Shown piece after piece: positions 8,688 through 18,342 of a stretch of DNA of 64,000 nt. This DNA comes from CAIWHR01 sp963809965. Its GTDB lineage: Bacteria; Pseudomonadota; Gammaproteobacteria; Burkholderiales; Casimicrobiaceae. The stretch lies in the NCBI GenBank assembly GCA_963809965.1, contig CAWELU010000013.1, positions 58,888 through 122,887 on the forward strand, written 5' to 3'. Position 1 is the first letter of the stretch. Every line of letters starts with the position of its first letter. The notes below the pieces were generated by a model, which saw only the letters and a list, made by a program, of their open reading frames with translations, made no database searches and had not been told where the DNA came from. The position numbers were made by a program, and so were the translations under genes.

Positions 8688-10091
8688 GAGTCTTTTCCAA
8701 TAGGGTATGAGTCTGGACGGAGGCCGTGTTTCCAACGAGGTATGAGCCTGAAGCGGGGTAGCTGGATCGATCATCGGGGGCATGGTGATCGATATGAACG
8801 AAGAGCGGTTGGTGACGTTGCCGCAGTTGCGGCAGTTTGTTGCGGGGACGGCGGGAGTCGAGTTTCGGCGATGCGGCAAGGACGAGGATCGCTATCGGCA
8901 CGTCGAAGGCGTCGTGCGCCGGTTTGGCTACGCCCGGCTCAAGCGGGTGGACAAGGGGCTGGTGGTGCGCTACCTGATGCGCACCACCGGTTACTCGCGG
9001 CCGCAGCTGGTGCGCTTGATCAAGCGTGCCCGAAGGGGAGCGCTCAAGAAGGGTTATCGCGCGCCGACGCACGGCTTTGCCCGCCGCTACACCGACGCCG
9101 ATGTGGCGCTGCTGGCGGCCACCGACACGCTGCACGGCACGCTCTCGGGGCCGGCCACCCGGCACTTGATGCAGCGCGCACTGGCGAGCTATGGCGATGG
9201 CCGCTACGCCCGCTGGGCGACGATCTCCACCGCGCATTTGTACAACCTGCGCAAGCGCCGCGGCTACACCGAGCGCCGGCGGGAGTGGACCAAGACCCGT
9301 GCGACCCAGGTTGGCATCGGCGAGCGCCGGGCGCCCGCGCCCGAGGGGCGGCCGGGCTTCATTCGCATCGACAGCGTGCATCAGGGCGAGCAGGACGGGG
9401 TGAAGGGCGTCTATCACATCAACGCCGTGGATTGCCTGACCCAATGGGAACTGGTGGCCACCTGCGAGAAGCTCAGCGAGGCGTATCTGCTGCCGGTGCT
9501 CGAAGCCCTGCTGGCCGGGTTCCCCTTCGCGATTCTCGGCTTCCATGCCGACAACGGCTCCGAGTACATCAACCATCAGGTGGCCAGGATGCTCGAGAAG
9601 TTACGGGTGGAATTCACCAAGTCCCGGCCGCGCCACGCCAACGACAACGGCTTGGTCGAAACCAAGAACGGTGCGGTCATTCGCAAGCATCTGGGCTACG
9701 CGCACATCCCGCAATGCTTCGCCACGGCGGTCAATGCCTTCTGCGCCGAGTACCTCAACCCGTACCTCAATTTCCATCGGCCCTGCCTATTCGCCGAGGA
9801 GCGCATCGACGCCAAGGGCAAGATCCGCAAACGCTACCCACAGCGTCTGGTGATGACCCCCTTCGAGAAACTGGCCACCCTGGAACGGGTCCCGCAGTTC
9901 TTGCGCCCGGGGGTTACCCTCGCTTCCTTACGCCGCCAAGCGGCCAGCATGTCCGACAACGAGGCCGCGGCCCGGCTAAACAAAGCGCGCAGCCACCTCT
10001 TCCTTTCCATCCACAAACGATCCAGAAACGCCGCTTGAGACTCACCCCGAACTCGGCTCGTTCAGGCTCATACCTCTATTGGAATTGACTC
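8688..10091. mobile_element. Complete IS element (~1.4 kb) between uvrB and an ABC exporter
   Basis: Imperfect terminal inverted repeats: left end 8688 GAGTC-TTTTCCAATAG-GGTATGAG, right end (read inwards from 10091) GAGTC-AATTCCAATAGAGGTATGAG. A further related copy, TTTCCAACGAGGTATGAGCC, lies just inside the left end at about 8729. It encodes one DDE/integrase-fold transposase in sense with the plus strand. Possible short duplication of C-rich flank, not decidable. It lies 14 bases past the exporter stop codon and about 70 bases upstream of uvrB. Confidence 0.8.
8782..10038 (+). CDS. Transposase with integrase catalytic (rve, DDE) core
   Basis: 418 residues from ATG at 8782. An N-terminal helix-turn-helix region (VRRFGYARLKRVDKGLV, TTGYSRPQLVRLIKRARRG) precedes an rve/RNase H-like core: the first Asp in GFIRIDSVHQGEQ, the second in FHADNGSEYIN, and the Glu in NDNGLVETKNG about 35 residues later. 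This is the IS481/ISNCY-like group of integrase-type transposases; I cannot assign the ISfinder family from sequence alone. The frame is intact, so the element could be active. Confidence 0.85.
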   Translation: MVIDMNEERLVTLPQLRQFVAGTAGVEFRRCGKDEDRYRHVEGVVRRFGYARLKRVDKGLVVRYLMRTTGYSRPQLVRLIKRARRGALKKGYRAPTHGFARRYTDADVALLAATDTLHGTLSGPATRHLMQRALASYGDGRYARWATISTAHLYNLRKRRGYTERRREWTKTRATQVGIGERRAPAPEGRPGFIRIDSVHQGEQDGVKGVYHINAVDCLTQWELVATCEKLSEAYLLPVLEALLAGFPFAILGFHADNGSEYINHQVARMLEKLRVEFTKSRPRHANDNGLVETKNGAVIRKHLGYAHIPQCFATAVNAFCAEYLNPYLNFHRPCLFAEERIDAKGKIRKRYPQRLVMTPFEKLATLERVPQFLRPGVTLASLRRQAASMSDNEAAARLNKARSHLFLSIHKRSRNAA

Positions 10092-10104
10092 CCCGATGTA
10101 CCGT

Positions 10105-11923
10105 TCACGGCAGAGGGAGCCGTTCCGCGGTCGCCGCCACGGCCGCAGACGCAGCGCCGAACTGCAGGGCCGCGAGTCGCGCGTAGAGCGGGCTCGTGGT
10201 CAGGAGCTCGTCGTGGGTGCCAACCGCGACCAGGCGGCCTTGCTCCATCACGGCGATCCGGTCGGCGTGCCGCACCGTCGCCAGCCGATGCGCGATGATC
10301 AGCACCGTACGCCTGGCCATCAACCGCTCGAGCGCAAGCTGCACGACGCGCTCGCTTTGCGCATCGAGCGCACTGGTCGCTTCGTCGAGCAGCAGGATCG
10401 GCCGATCGGCGAGGATCGCCCGTGCGATCGCGAGGCGCTGCCGCTGCCCGCCCGACAACCGTACGCCCCGCTCGCCCAGTTCGCTTTCGTACCCGTGCGG
10501 AAGCTCGGCGATGAATTCTGCCGCGTAGGCCGCCTCGCACGCGGCGCGCACGTCGGCCTCCGTCGCTTCGGGACGGCCGTAGCGCACGTTCTCGAGGACG
10601 CTGGTCGCGAAGATCACCGGATCCTGCGGCACGACCGCGATTCGCGAGCGCACCTCGCGCGGGTCGGCGGCTTTCAAGTCGACGCCGTCGATCCGCACGG
10701 AGCCGGATTGCGGATCGTAGAAACGCAGCAGCAGCTGGAAGACCGTGGTCTTGCCGGCGCCGGACGGCCCGACCAGCGCGACGTTCTCTCCCGGTCGCAC
10801 TTCGAGCGTGAATTCGTCGAGCGCGCGCGTGTCCGGCCGCGATGGATAGTGAAATACGACACGCTCGAAAGCGACCGTGCCCTGCGCCGGCGCGGGTAGC
10901 GCAACCGGATGCTCGGGCGAGCGGATCGCGGGCTCCGCCGCCAGCAACTCGAACAATCGCTCGGTGGCGCCCGGCCGCGCGCTGGAGGTCGCCGACGACC
11001 TCGCTGATCGTGCCGACCGCGCTCGCGACGATGACCGCGTAGAACACGAACGCCGACAGGTCCCCGGCGCTGAGCCGGCCGGCGACGACGTCGTGGCCGC
11101 CGATCCACAGGATGACGCCCACCGCGCCGAATACAAGCACGATCACCGTGGCGACCAGCGCCGCACGCTGCCGAATCCTCTCGATGGCGGTTGCGAACGC
11201 GGCTTCCACCCGATCGGCGAAGCGGGCTCGGTCTACCGGCTCGTGTCCGTACGCCTGCACGGTGCGAATCTCGTGCAGCGCCTCGTCGACGTACGCACCG
11301 ACGTCGCCGACGCGATCCTGGCTCGCGCGCGCGAGCTTGCGCACGCGCCGTCCGAACAGCAGGATCGGCGCGACAACGAGCGGCACGCCGGCCAGGACGA
11401 GCAGTGTGAGCTTCGGACTGGTGATCGCGAGCATCACGAGACCCCCGATCAGCAGCAGCAAATTGCGGATCGCCATCGACGCGCTCGACCCGATTACGGT
11501 CTCGAGGATCGCGGTGTCGTTGGTCAGGCGCGAGATCACCTCGCCGGTCCGCGTCAGCTCGAAGAAGCTCGGCGGCAATTTCAGCAGGTGGTCGAAAACC
11601 GCGCGTCGCAGGTCGGCCGTCACCCGTTCGCCGATCCAGGAAACGAAGTAGAACCGCGTGAAGGTCGCTGCCGCCATCACGAGGACCACCGCGAGCATCA
11701 ATGCCAACGTGCGATCGAGTTCCGCCGCGTTGCCCGCGCCGAAGCCGCGGTCGATGACACCCTTGAGGCCCTGTCCCACTGCCAGCACGGCCCCCGCTGC
11801 GACGATCAGCGCGACCGCCGCATAGAGCACTTGCGGCCGGTAGGGTTTCAGGTAGGCGCCGATACGCACCAGCGTCCTGAGCGCAGTAACTGGAGGGAGC
11901 TTGGAGGTAGAGTCGGGAATCAT
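10105..11923 (-). CDS. ABC-B type half-transporter, MsbA-like (one frameshift)
   Basis: About 605 residues once one base near 10970 is removed. The N-terminal part has the six-helix ABC exporter membrane domain (with RTGEVISRLTNDT, the coupling-helix region). The C-terminal part has the ATPase: Walker A GPSGAGKTT, Q-loop VVPQDP, signature LSGGQRQRLAIARA, Walker B PILLLDEATSALD and the H-loop HRLATVRHAD. The frame passes from LQRAAG to ATERLFELLA only if the extra base is dropped. It likely exports a lipid or amphiphile across the inner membrane as a homodimer, as MsbA/BmrA do; the substrate is unknown. Divergent from the aminotransferase gene. The frameshift is probably a sequencing error. 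Confidence 0.85.
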
Positions 11924-12166
11924 GGCGTGGAGTGCCGATTACGGCATTGGCGGCGGCCGGCGTCGCCACCGGTTTGCCGGCGCAAGCAAGGCACGTTAGC
12001 CTTCGCGCCTGGCGCTGTCGAGATTCGATCGCGTTCGCAGCGCTGTGGATCGGGGCGACCTGGGGCGTGGTGCAAACGCGGTTGCTCGACTGAAGACCAG
12101 CCGATCGGAGGGACGTCGCGGAGGCACGGTACAATACGTTTTCTTTCCTTGCCCCGCTCGCCACCC

Positions 12167-13385
12167 ATGAACGCCCCCCTCGCCGCTTCGCTGCTCGCCA
12201 CCGTCGAACTCGCGCCGCGCGATCCGATCATGGGCGTCACCGAGGCGTTCAATGCCGACCCCAACCCGCGCAAGGCCAACCTCGGCGTCGGCGTGTACTG
12301 CGATGACAGCGGCAAGATTCCTTTGCTCGAGTGCGTGAAACGCGCCGAGCGCGAGATGACCGACCAGGCCGCTCCGCGCGGCTATCTGCCGATCGACGGC
12401 ATTGCGGCGTACGACCGGGAGGTCCGCGCGTTGCTGTTCGGCGCCGAGTCCGACGCCCTTCGCAGCAGCCGTGCGGTGACCGTACAGGCATTGGGCGGCA
12501 CCGGTGGCCTCAAGCTCGGCGCCGATTTCCTGCGCCGGTTCGCGCCCGGGGCGCAGGTGTGGATCAGCGATCCCAGCTGGGAGAACCATCGCGCACTGTT
12601 CGAACTGGCCGGGTTCACGGTCAACACCTACCCTTACTTCGATGCCGCGACCCGTGGCCTCGATTTCCCGGCGATGGACGAGCGCAATCGAGCGACTCCC
12701 GCCCGGTTCGATCGTCGTGCTCCACGCCTGCTGCCACAACCCCACCGGAGTGGATCCCACTCCCGCGCAGTGGGCGCGCATCGTCGAGGTCGTTCGGGAA
12801 CGCGGCCTTCTGCCTTTCGTCGACCTCGCGTATCAGGGTTTCGGCGACGGCATCGACGCGGATGCCGCTGTTGTCCGCAGTTTCGCTGCGACCTCAGGTC
12901 CACTGCTCGTGTCGAGCTCGTTTTCCAAATCGTTTTCGCTTTACGGCGAGCGCGCCGGCGCATTGTCCGTGGTTGCTTCCGACAAGGACGAGGCCCAACG
13001 GGTGCTGTCCCAGCTGAAGCGCATCATCCGCGCCAACTACTCGACGCCGCCGACGCACGGCGGTCAGATCGTGACCACCGTGCTGGGCTCGCCCGAATTG
13101 CGTGCGCTGTGGGAGGCCGAACTCGCGACGATGCGCGACCGCATCAAGCTGATGCGGGCCACGCTCGTGGAACTCCTGCACGAACGCGTCCCGAACACCG
13201 ACTTCCGCTACATGCTGGCCCAGCGGGGCATGTTCTCCTACACCGGCCTCACCCGGCAACACGTGCAGCGCTTGCGCGAAGAGTTCTCCGTCTACGCGAT
13301 CGACACCGGTCGGATCTGCGTCGCCGCGCTCAATTCGCGCAATGTCGACTACGTCGCCGGCGCGATCGCGAGCGTGATCCGCTGA
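12167..13385 (+). CDS. Aromatic/aspartate aminotransferase, class I (one frameshift)
   Basis: About 405 residues with one extra A removed near 12687 (restoring MDERIERLPPGSIVVLHACC). Starts MNAPLAASLLATVELAPRD. PLP-enzyme features: CHNPTGVDPT (cofactor Asn loop), FVDLAYQGFG, the Schiff-base Lys in SSSFSKSFSLYGERAG, and the C-terminal Arg region. It is in the AspC/TyrB family, which interconverts amino acids and 2-oxo acids (aspartate, tyrosine, phenylalanine). AspC and TyrB cannot be separated by eye. Its position one gene away from uvrB is the conserved betaproteobacterial order, interrupted here by the exporter and IS. Confidence 0.88.
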
Positions 13386-13482
13386 ACCGACACTCCGGTA
13401 CGACAATTGCAACTGCGTGCGTCGCATCGCCACGATCGCATATGCTGACCGCGCGAATCGCCCAATATCGGCGTCGGCGATT

Positions 13483-13510
13483 TTGACAGCAAGGTCGATT
13501 GCGCTATAAT
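13483..13510 (+). promoter_or_regulatory. Sigma-70 promoter of the tRNA-Gly gene
   Basis: Consensus -35 TTGACA at 13483-13488 and perfect -10 TATAAT at 13505-13510 with a 16-bp spacer. The -10 box ends 16 bases before the tRNA-Gly 5' end. Confidence 0.9.
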
Positions 13511-13526
13511 TCGAGAGCTGCCCGAC

Positions 13527-13602
13527 GCGGGAATAGCTCAGTTGGTAGAGCGCAACCTTGCCAAGGTTGAGGTCGCGAGTTCGAGACTCGTTTCCCGCTC
13601 CA
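13527..13602 (+). tRNA. tRNA-Gly (anticodon GCC)
   Basis: Acceptor stem GCGGGAA pairs with TTCCCGC; anticodon stem-loop CAACC-TTGCCAA-GGTTG gives anticodon GCC; T-arm has TTCGAGA; CCA is encoded. 76 nucleotides including CCA. Confidence 0.97.
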
Positions 13603-13612
13603 GTTTCATTGA

Positions 13613-13637
13613 GGGAGAGCGCGCCGCTCTCCCTTTT
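13613..13637 (+). terminator. Rho-independent terminator-like hairpin between the tRNA genes
   Basis: Nine-bp perfect stem GGGAGAGCG/CGCTCTCCC with a three-base loop, followed by TTTTCGTTTT. It would end tRNA-Gly transcription, leaving tRNA-Cys to read-through or its own weak promoter. Confidence 0.75.
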
Positions 13638-13684
13638 CGTTTTGCCGGTTCGCGTGTTCCCGCGCCGCGCCGGCCGCCGCTCCT

Positions 13685-13758
13685 GGCGGGGTGGCAGAGT
13701 GGTCATGCAGCGGCCTGCAAAGCCGTCTACGCCGGTTCGATTCCGACCCCCGCCTCCA
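13685..13758 (+). tRNA. tRNA-Cys (anticodon GCA)
   Basis: Acceptor GGCGGGG/CCCCGCC, anticodon loop CTGCAAA (GCA), T-arm GGTTCGATTCC, CCA encoded. 74 nucleotides. An integrase remnant begins about 120 bases downstream, so its 3' end is the likely attachment site of the adjoining island. Confidence 0.96.
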
Positions 13759-13881
13759 GAAACCCATTCACTACCCGCCAAACCAAAATACCCGGACCTC
13801 ACTTTTGTGCACGATCGCTGAACCGTACCCCCAACATGCTACACTTTCCGTCAGTATCACCCACAGTTCAAGGGGGTACCG

Positions 13882-14043
13882 ATGGGGGGACGGAAAAGCA
13901 CAAATGGGGGTATCTGAAAGCCGGGAACCGAACCGGCGCGACGAGCGCGCGGACATGCACGGCTGAGCGATGCACAGCTAAGAGCCGTCCGCCCTGGCGA
14001 CAAGCCGCTTTACGATGGCAAGGGGAGATCGCCGTTCAGATGA
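13882..14043 (+). pseudogene. Remnant of a tyrosine integrase N-terminus (DUF4102-like)
   Basis: In one frame the region reads MGGRKSTNGGI, a stop, then RLSDAQLRAVRPGDKPLYDG and soon another stop. The second stretch resembles the arm-binding N-terminus of phage/island integrases (family pattern LTDxxIRxxKPxDKPYKLxDG). Only about 25 recognisable residues remain; the catalytic domain is absent. Location directly downstream of tRNA-Cys fits a degraded island integrase. Short match, so moderate confidence. Confidence 0.45.
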
Positions 14044-14267
14044 ACCGAATGAACCCGCAATTCTGGCCTTTGGACGAAACCAAGCAAATGTGGCGGGAGC
14101 ACCTGGACGCGACGCTGGACGAAGCGACGGACCACTTGACGGGCAACTTCGCAGGCGAAGTGGCGGCCTATGACCTCATGCACGAGTTGGCGTTGACAAT
14201 GGCCGATTTCTTCAGCTCTGGTGTGATGGGCCAGTTCCGGCAGAGGTTCCAGGGCAACGTTGGTTGA
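14040..14267 (+). CDS. Small hypothetical island protein
   Basis: 75 residues, MNRMNPQFWPLDETK to a stop at 14267. Mostly acidic and helical in character (TLDEATDHLTGNFAGEVAAYDLMHELALTMADFF), no membrane segment, no recognised domain. Its ATG overlaps the stop of the integrase remnant frame (ATGA). Composition is protein-like, but no function can be given. Confidence 0.5.
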   Translation: MNRMNPQFWPLDETKQMWREHLDATLDEATDHLTGNFAGEVAAYDLMHELALTMADFFSSGVMGQFRQRFQGNVG

Positions 14268-14414
14268 TCGAGAGGTCCTCCCGGGAATATCAACCTACAT
14301 AACGAGGCGCCGCACACGGCGTGCTCGTTCCAGCGCTCCCTGGTACCGGGAGCACTGCGAATTGACGGACGACCCGCATGTCCCGTCGTTCCCCGAGGAC
14401 GGTAGGACCTAAAG

Positions 14415-14495
14415 GACTTCGACCTGGATCTGGTCGGTCGTTGGCACGCCAGCGGTAATGCCGAGGCAATAGATGCACTCTTAGCCGACACCTGA
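14415..14495 (+). pseudogene. Possible C-terminal remnant of a ParB/DNA-methylase type protein
   Basis: A 26-residue stretch, DFDLDLVG then NAEAIDALLADT and a stop, resembles the C-terminal end of the ParB-domain DNA methyltransferases common in phages and islands, where a DFDLxLxGF motif is followed by an acidic DALL tail. No catalytic part is present. Short and speculative; the rest of 14268-15050 shows no convincing gene. Confidence 0.28.
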
Positions 14496-14830
14496 ACGGC
14501 AGATTCCCTCGGTTTCAATGGCCGCTTACGGCTCCGCCCGATGTCGGCAGCGGGTCGTACTGCGACTGACGACGATCACGCCGCTCGCGTTCAGACTTGA
14601 AGGGTCGCTGACCGGCCAGGAGCCGACATCCGCGGCGATTATTCAATCACCTCGTCCGCGCGCAGCGGGAAGCGGAAGATTCCAATATTGGAAACTGGTC
14701 GGCGCGATTATCGCTGCCACGCCCGACCGCGATCTAGCGGGGCTAGCACGGCGCTGAGCGACGCTGCATGGCCGGCAACGCTGGCCCGTCAGAATCGCCA
14801 AAGCGCGACGCGGAGGCGGGCGGCTGCTGG

Positions 14831-15049
14831 TCAGTAGTCTTCGAGCGCCGCCGCGGTACTTTCCTCTGGGACAGTGGGGCGGAATTGCGCTCCGTGCTGC
14901 GTATCAAGCGCGCGACAGAGCGCCTCGATGTCAGCCTTCCAGATTCCGTACGTGATTAGACATTCGGGCGGTATTGGCGAGGGTTTGGAGTCCGCATTGG
15001 CGAGTCCGATGGCCGCGGGTGGGGTCGCTTTGCCAGGCTCAGGATTCAT
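14831..15049 (-). CDS. Hypothetical small protein (weak)
   Basis: 72 residues beginning MNPEPGKATPPAAIGLANAD and ending STAAALEDY. No signal peptide or recognised domain; no clear ribosome binding site. Kept because the peptide has an ordinary amino-acid composition, unlike the arginine-rich shadows around it. It could equally be non-coding island debris. Confidence 0.25.
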   Translation of the reverse strand: MNPEPGKATPPAAIGLANADSKPSPIPPECLITYGIWKADIEALCRALDTQHGAQFRPTVPEESTAAALEDY

Positions 15050-15327
15050 CGTCTGTCTCTCGCAAAAGTTATGGTGCGCAGCGGCTCCCGCAATGCGTTA
15101 GTTTCTGACGCTTGCTGGTGACGAAACACGCGTCACGGAGAGCTTAGGGGGAGTCAGCAAACCTTATGCCAAGACGAGTGCCGGGTTGAGTGTATCGGCC
15201 GATCTGAGAAAGTTCCGCCGCGTTCGGCGTTTGGCCACGCCGACGTTGCGGGCCTTAGGAGGGCGCCGAGAACGACCGCAATCGAGATTGACCGGTATGG
15301 CTGCGGTCGGCCCAGCACCGGTCATAT

Positions 15328-15455
15328 ATGGACTCCCCCCGAGAAGCAAGGGCGACCGGCTGCGCACCCGGGCGCTCGAGCTCCAGGCACGTTCCAATCA
15401 CAACAAGGCAGCCTGCGCACTGGCTAACAAGCTCGCCTGCATCTGCTACGCTTGA
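15328..15455 (+). mobile_element. Internally deleted relic of an IS110/IS1111-type element
   Basis: The left boundary ATGGACTCCCCC at 15328 is identical to the left end of the complete IS1111-type element at 53690. Then at 15388-15455 comes the C-terminus of its transposase, QARSNHNKAACALANKLACICYA plus stop, against QDRSNHNKATCALANKLARICYA in the complete copy. About 1 kb between the two is missing. Shows past activity of this family here. Confidence 0.7.
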
Positions 15456-15622
15456 TCGGGAGCATTCCCTATTCACGTTGGCTATTGCGCTTGACGCGTT
15501 CGAGCTTTCATGTCGAGACACCTGCTGCAAGGACCGCGCTGCGGCTTGCCCTTATACTGGTTGCGTCCGCTGTGGTACCGTCGATCGCGGGCGATTGTCG
15601 TGCCGCGCGTCGGGCAGACACA

Positions 15623-16228
15623 ATGGTAAGCGTCGAAGCAACTTCTCCGGTAACCGCGCGGCTCGACGCCCGGCCGATCCTCCCCGTCTCGACCGCAACC
15701 GTATGGGACGAGGCGATTAGGGTGCGCGACCGTCTGGCCGCCGTGGTCGCGGCCACGCTTGCGCACGAGCAGGTCGATGCGCTACTGATCAAGTCGCAGG
15801 CCGGCAACTATCCCGCCTGGATCAGGCTCGAAGCCTGGCTGCCCGATCCGGTCGGCCGCCGTGGCGTGCACGAGCGCAGCGACCTCGAGCTGATCGTCGA
15901 CACCAAGCCGTTCAACCGCTATCCGCTCGTCTACACCGCGCGCGCGAGCAGGGGTAAGCGGGCGATCGCGATCGTCAAACGCACGCGCTTCTCCGACGCC
16001 GACATGGCGGAGTGGACCCGCTTCGCCATCGGATGTGCGGGTAAGCCGTCGAGCTATCACCCACGCATCGACGCGCTGCTCGGCTCGATCGGCACGTTCA
16101 TCCCGCCGTTGCGTCCCCGCCACAATCCCCTCCCCTTCCTGCGCACGTATCGAACCATGTGCCTAGCGCCAGATGCCGATTTCCGGCGCGTTCTTGGGGA
16201 AGTCCAGGAGCTGCGGGTGGGCGCATGA
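15623..16228 (+). CDS. Hypothetical protein, unknown family
   Basis: 201 residues from the ATG before VSVEATSPVTARLDARP. No signal peptide or membrane helix; predicted mixed alpha/beta with several hydrophobic strands (DLELIVDTKPFNRYPLVYTARAS, GKRAIAIVKRTRF). The N-terminal start is uncertain: an upstream ATG at 15452 would add a hydrophobic segment ALRLALILVASAVVPSIAGD resembling a signal peptide, so a secreted form starting there is possible. It follows the IS relic directly. I do not recognise the family. Confidence 0.55.
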   Translation: MVSVEATSPVTARLDARPILPVSTATVWDEAIRVRDRLAAVVAATLAHEQVDALLIKSQAGNYPAWIRLEAWLPDPVGRRGVHERSDLELIVDTKPFNRYPLVYTARASRGKRAIAIVKRTRFSDADMAEWTRFAIGCAGKPSSYHPRIDALLGSIGTFIPPLRPRHNPLPFLRTYRTMCLAPDADFRRVLGEVQELRVGA

Positions 16229-16296
16229 CCCATTCGATGCACCTCTCCAGAGGCCTCAATGACTCACCCTGAAATCGAAGGCGAAATGAAAGGCGT

Positions 16297-16881
16297 GTGA
16301 ACGTGAGACTTTGGGCGCCGGATCACCCTCGCGGTTGCGCGATCTGCCTGCTCGATGGCCGCATGTTTTGCGTGCCATGCGACCCAGCGGGCATCGAAAC
16401 CCCAAAGGCGTTTCTCCGCGCGGCAGTCGCTCGTGGCTGCGTCCCGATCGGTACGGAGCTGGAAGAAGCCGAACCCGACACTTTTCGCCGTGCGACCATG
16501 ATCGGCGAGGGAGCAAGAAACGCTTTGGCGAACGCCAGAGCTCCGGGTGGCATGAGGGGTCAACCCGCGACTTCGCGCCCGACAGGACTCGATTCTGCTG
16601 CCCTGGCGCGTCCAGAAATGACGACGGAAGCAGCGGCGACCGTGAACACGACGACCGCCGTCCTCCGCGATCCGACGGCAGACAGAATCCTTCACCGACT
16701 TCGGCGAGCATCGGACACGGGTTTGACCCGGACGGAGATCAGCGGCGGCGTGTTCAAGCGCAACCTGCCCGCCACGCGGATCGGGGCTGCCCTCGAACTG
16801 CTGCGTGGCAGTGGTCGCGCGACGTGCGAAACCGTAAGCACCGCGGGACGGCCGACTGAGGTATGGCGAGCCACGGAATGA
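16297..16881 (+). CDS. Protein with C-terminal winged helix like DUF3987 phage/plasmid primases
   Basis: 194 residues from a GTG at 16297. The C-terminal 70 residues (DRILHRLRRASDTGLTRTEI, VFKRNLPATRIGAALELLRG, TVSTAGRPTEVWRA) match the winged-helix tail found after the helicase part of DUF3987-type replication proteins of islands and phages. The N-terminal half, with CAICLLDGRMFCVPCDPAGIETP, is not the helicase, so this is either a fusion of unrelated pieces or a remnant that kept only the DNA-binding tail. Part of the island behind tRNA-Cys. Confidence 0.5.
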   Translation: MNVRLWAPDHPRGCAICLLDGRMFCVPCDPAGIETPKAFLRAAVARGCVPIGTELEEAEPDTFRRATMIGEGARNALANARAPGGMRGQPATSRPTGLDSAALARPEMTTEAAATVNTTTAVLRDPTADRILHRLRRASDTGLTRTEISGGVFKRNLPATRIGAALELLRGSGRATCETVSTAGRPTEVWRATE

Positions 16882-17099
16882 ACCGGCTCGATACACTGAA
16901 GGCGGGGCAAACGAAATAAGCACCCGTCCAATCTTCGCCTCGCTCGCTTTTTTCGTAACTGGCGCCCACTGTTTTCGCTCGACCATGCCCGTTCTGCACT
17001 ACCTGTCGTCCCGTCCACACGCACACCGGCTCCGCTACTGGGACGGCCAGATCGGCGTTGCATCGACATCGGGGCGTTGAAACGCAACAATGGCTCGTG

Positions 17100-17729
17100 A
17101 TGAAACTTCCTACCCGGGTCCGCGGCGCGCCCGCGAAGCCGCTCGACCGACGTAAGCCGAGTCTGCGCAAGCGGCAAGATCGGCCACTGACGGAAGCACA
17201 ACGGGTTTTCGTCGGTCGTTTCTTGATCCACCACAACGCGACTCGAGCCTATCGCGAGGCGTTCCCGGAGGCCAAGCCGTCAACGGCGGAGAGCGAGGGT
17301 TCCCGACTCAAGTCCGATCCCAGAATTGCCCAAGAAATCAAGCGCTCATTGGCGGAGCTCACCGCGCGCTATCGACACACGGCCGAGAACACGTTGGACG
17401 CGATCGCGCTAATCGCGTTCGCGAATATCCTCGATGCGTTCGATGAGAACGGCAAGCTGATCGCACCCGAAAACATGCCGCGGGAAGTCGCTGCTGCGAT
17501 CCGGAAGCTCGAGCGCGCCGAGATCAAGGGCCGCGACGCTGACGGCAATCCCATCGTCACCGGACACACCATCAGCGTGGAACTTTGGGACAAGTTGGCT
17601 GCGCTACGGATGCTCGGGCAGCACTACGGGCTGTTCGTCGAGCGGTTGGAAGTCGCGCCTAGCCGCGATTTCGCCACCTTGCTCCGGGAGGCACGCGAGC
17701 GCGTTATCGCCGCTCGCGGTGCGGATTGA
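17100..17729 (+). CDS. Phage terminase small subunit
   Basis: 209 residues from ATG at 17100. The N-terminal half has the Terminase_2 pattern: LTEAQRVFVGRFLIHHNATR, AYREAFPEAKPSTAES and GSRLKSDPRIAQEI, a helix-turn-helix that recognises the packaging start site. The C-terminal half is helical. No large subunit, portal or capsid gene follows, so it is a stranded piece of a prophage or satellite. Well-preserved frame. Confidence 0.8.
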   Translation: MKLPTRVRGAPAKPLDRRKPSLRKRQDRPLTEAQRVFVGRFLIHHNATRAYREAFPEAKPSTAESEGSRLKSDPRIAQEIKRSLAELTARYRHTAENTLDAIALIAFANILDAFDENGKLIAPENMPREVAAAIRKLERAEIKGRDADGNPIVTGHTISVELWDKLAALRMLGQHYGLFVERLEVAPSRDFATLLREARERVIAARGAD

Positions 17730-17877
17730 GGGGGCTTGGAATTGCCGCGGGGTGAGCCGAACTCGGCCCCCGCTGACGTGCCGAGTCAATTCTTCGGCGC
17801 GTGCGCCTGGCGATCCTGGGGCGACCCGTGCGTCGAGTTTGGTAGAGTCCGGGCAAGCGCAGCCACCCGGGATTGAC

Positions 17878-18342
17878 ATGCCGAACATCGGAAGTGTGCT
17901 CAAGGAAGAAATCGTCAGGCTCTCCCGCAAGGAGAGTCGGAGCCAGGTCGACTCGACGAAGAAGGCAACCTTCCAGCACCGTCGCGAAATTGCGGAGTTG
18001 AAGCGGCAGGTCGCGCGACTTGCGCGTCAAGTCGCCTTGCTGTCGCGCAAGCCCATCGGCGCGCCAGCCGGTATTCCCGTCGACGCTAGGGGCAAGCCCG
18101 CACGCTTCAGCGCGAAGGGACTACGCGTGCAGCGGGAACGCCTTGGGCTTTCCGCTGACGACTTTGGAAAACTGCTTGGTGTGAGCGCGCAGTCCGTCTA
18201 CAACTGGGAGCACGAGAAGGCACGCCCGCGGGTCGAGCAGCTGTCGAAGGTCGCGGCGCTACGGGGGATCGGGAAGCGGCAAGCGAAGGCGCGGCTGGAG
18301 CAGCTTCGCGCTGCGACGAAGAAGGCCAAGCCCAAGTTGTAG
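17878..18342 (+). CDS. XRE-like helix-turn-helix regulator with coiled coil
   Basis: 154 residues, MPNIGSVLKEEIVRLSRKE. An N-terminal basic/coiled-coil part (REIAELKRQVARLARQVALLSRK) is followed by a Cro/CI-type helix-turn-helix (RVQRERLGLSADDFGKLLGV, SAQSVYNWEHEKARPR) and a lysine-rich tail. This N-terminal signature recurs in a family of phage- and island-borne DNA-binding proteins in betaproteobacteria. Probably a local transcriptional regulator. Sits just before recD2. Confidence 0.72.
   Translation: MPNIGSVLKEEIVRLSRKESRSQVDSTKKATFQHRREIAELKRQVARLARQVALLSRKPIGAPAGIPVDARGKPARFSAKGLRVQRERLGLSADDFGKLLGVSAQSVYNWEHEKARPRVEQLSKVAALRGIGKRQAKARLEQLRAATKKAKPKL

Noticed and set aside
8617..9576. 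A 320-residue N-terminal extension of UvrB
   Set aside because: The frame merely stays open antisense to the IS transposase; UvrB homology begins at the Met at 8616.
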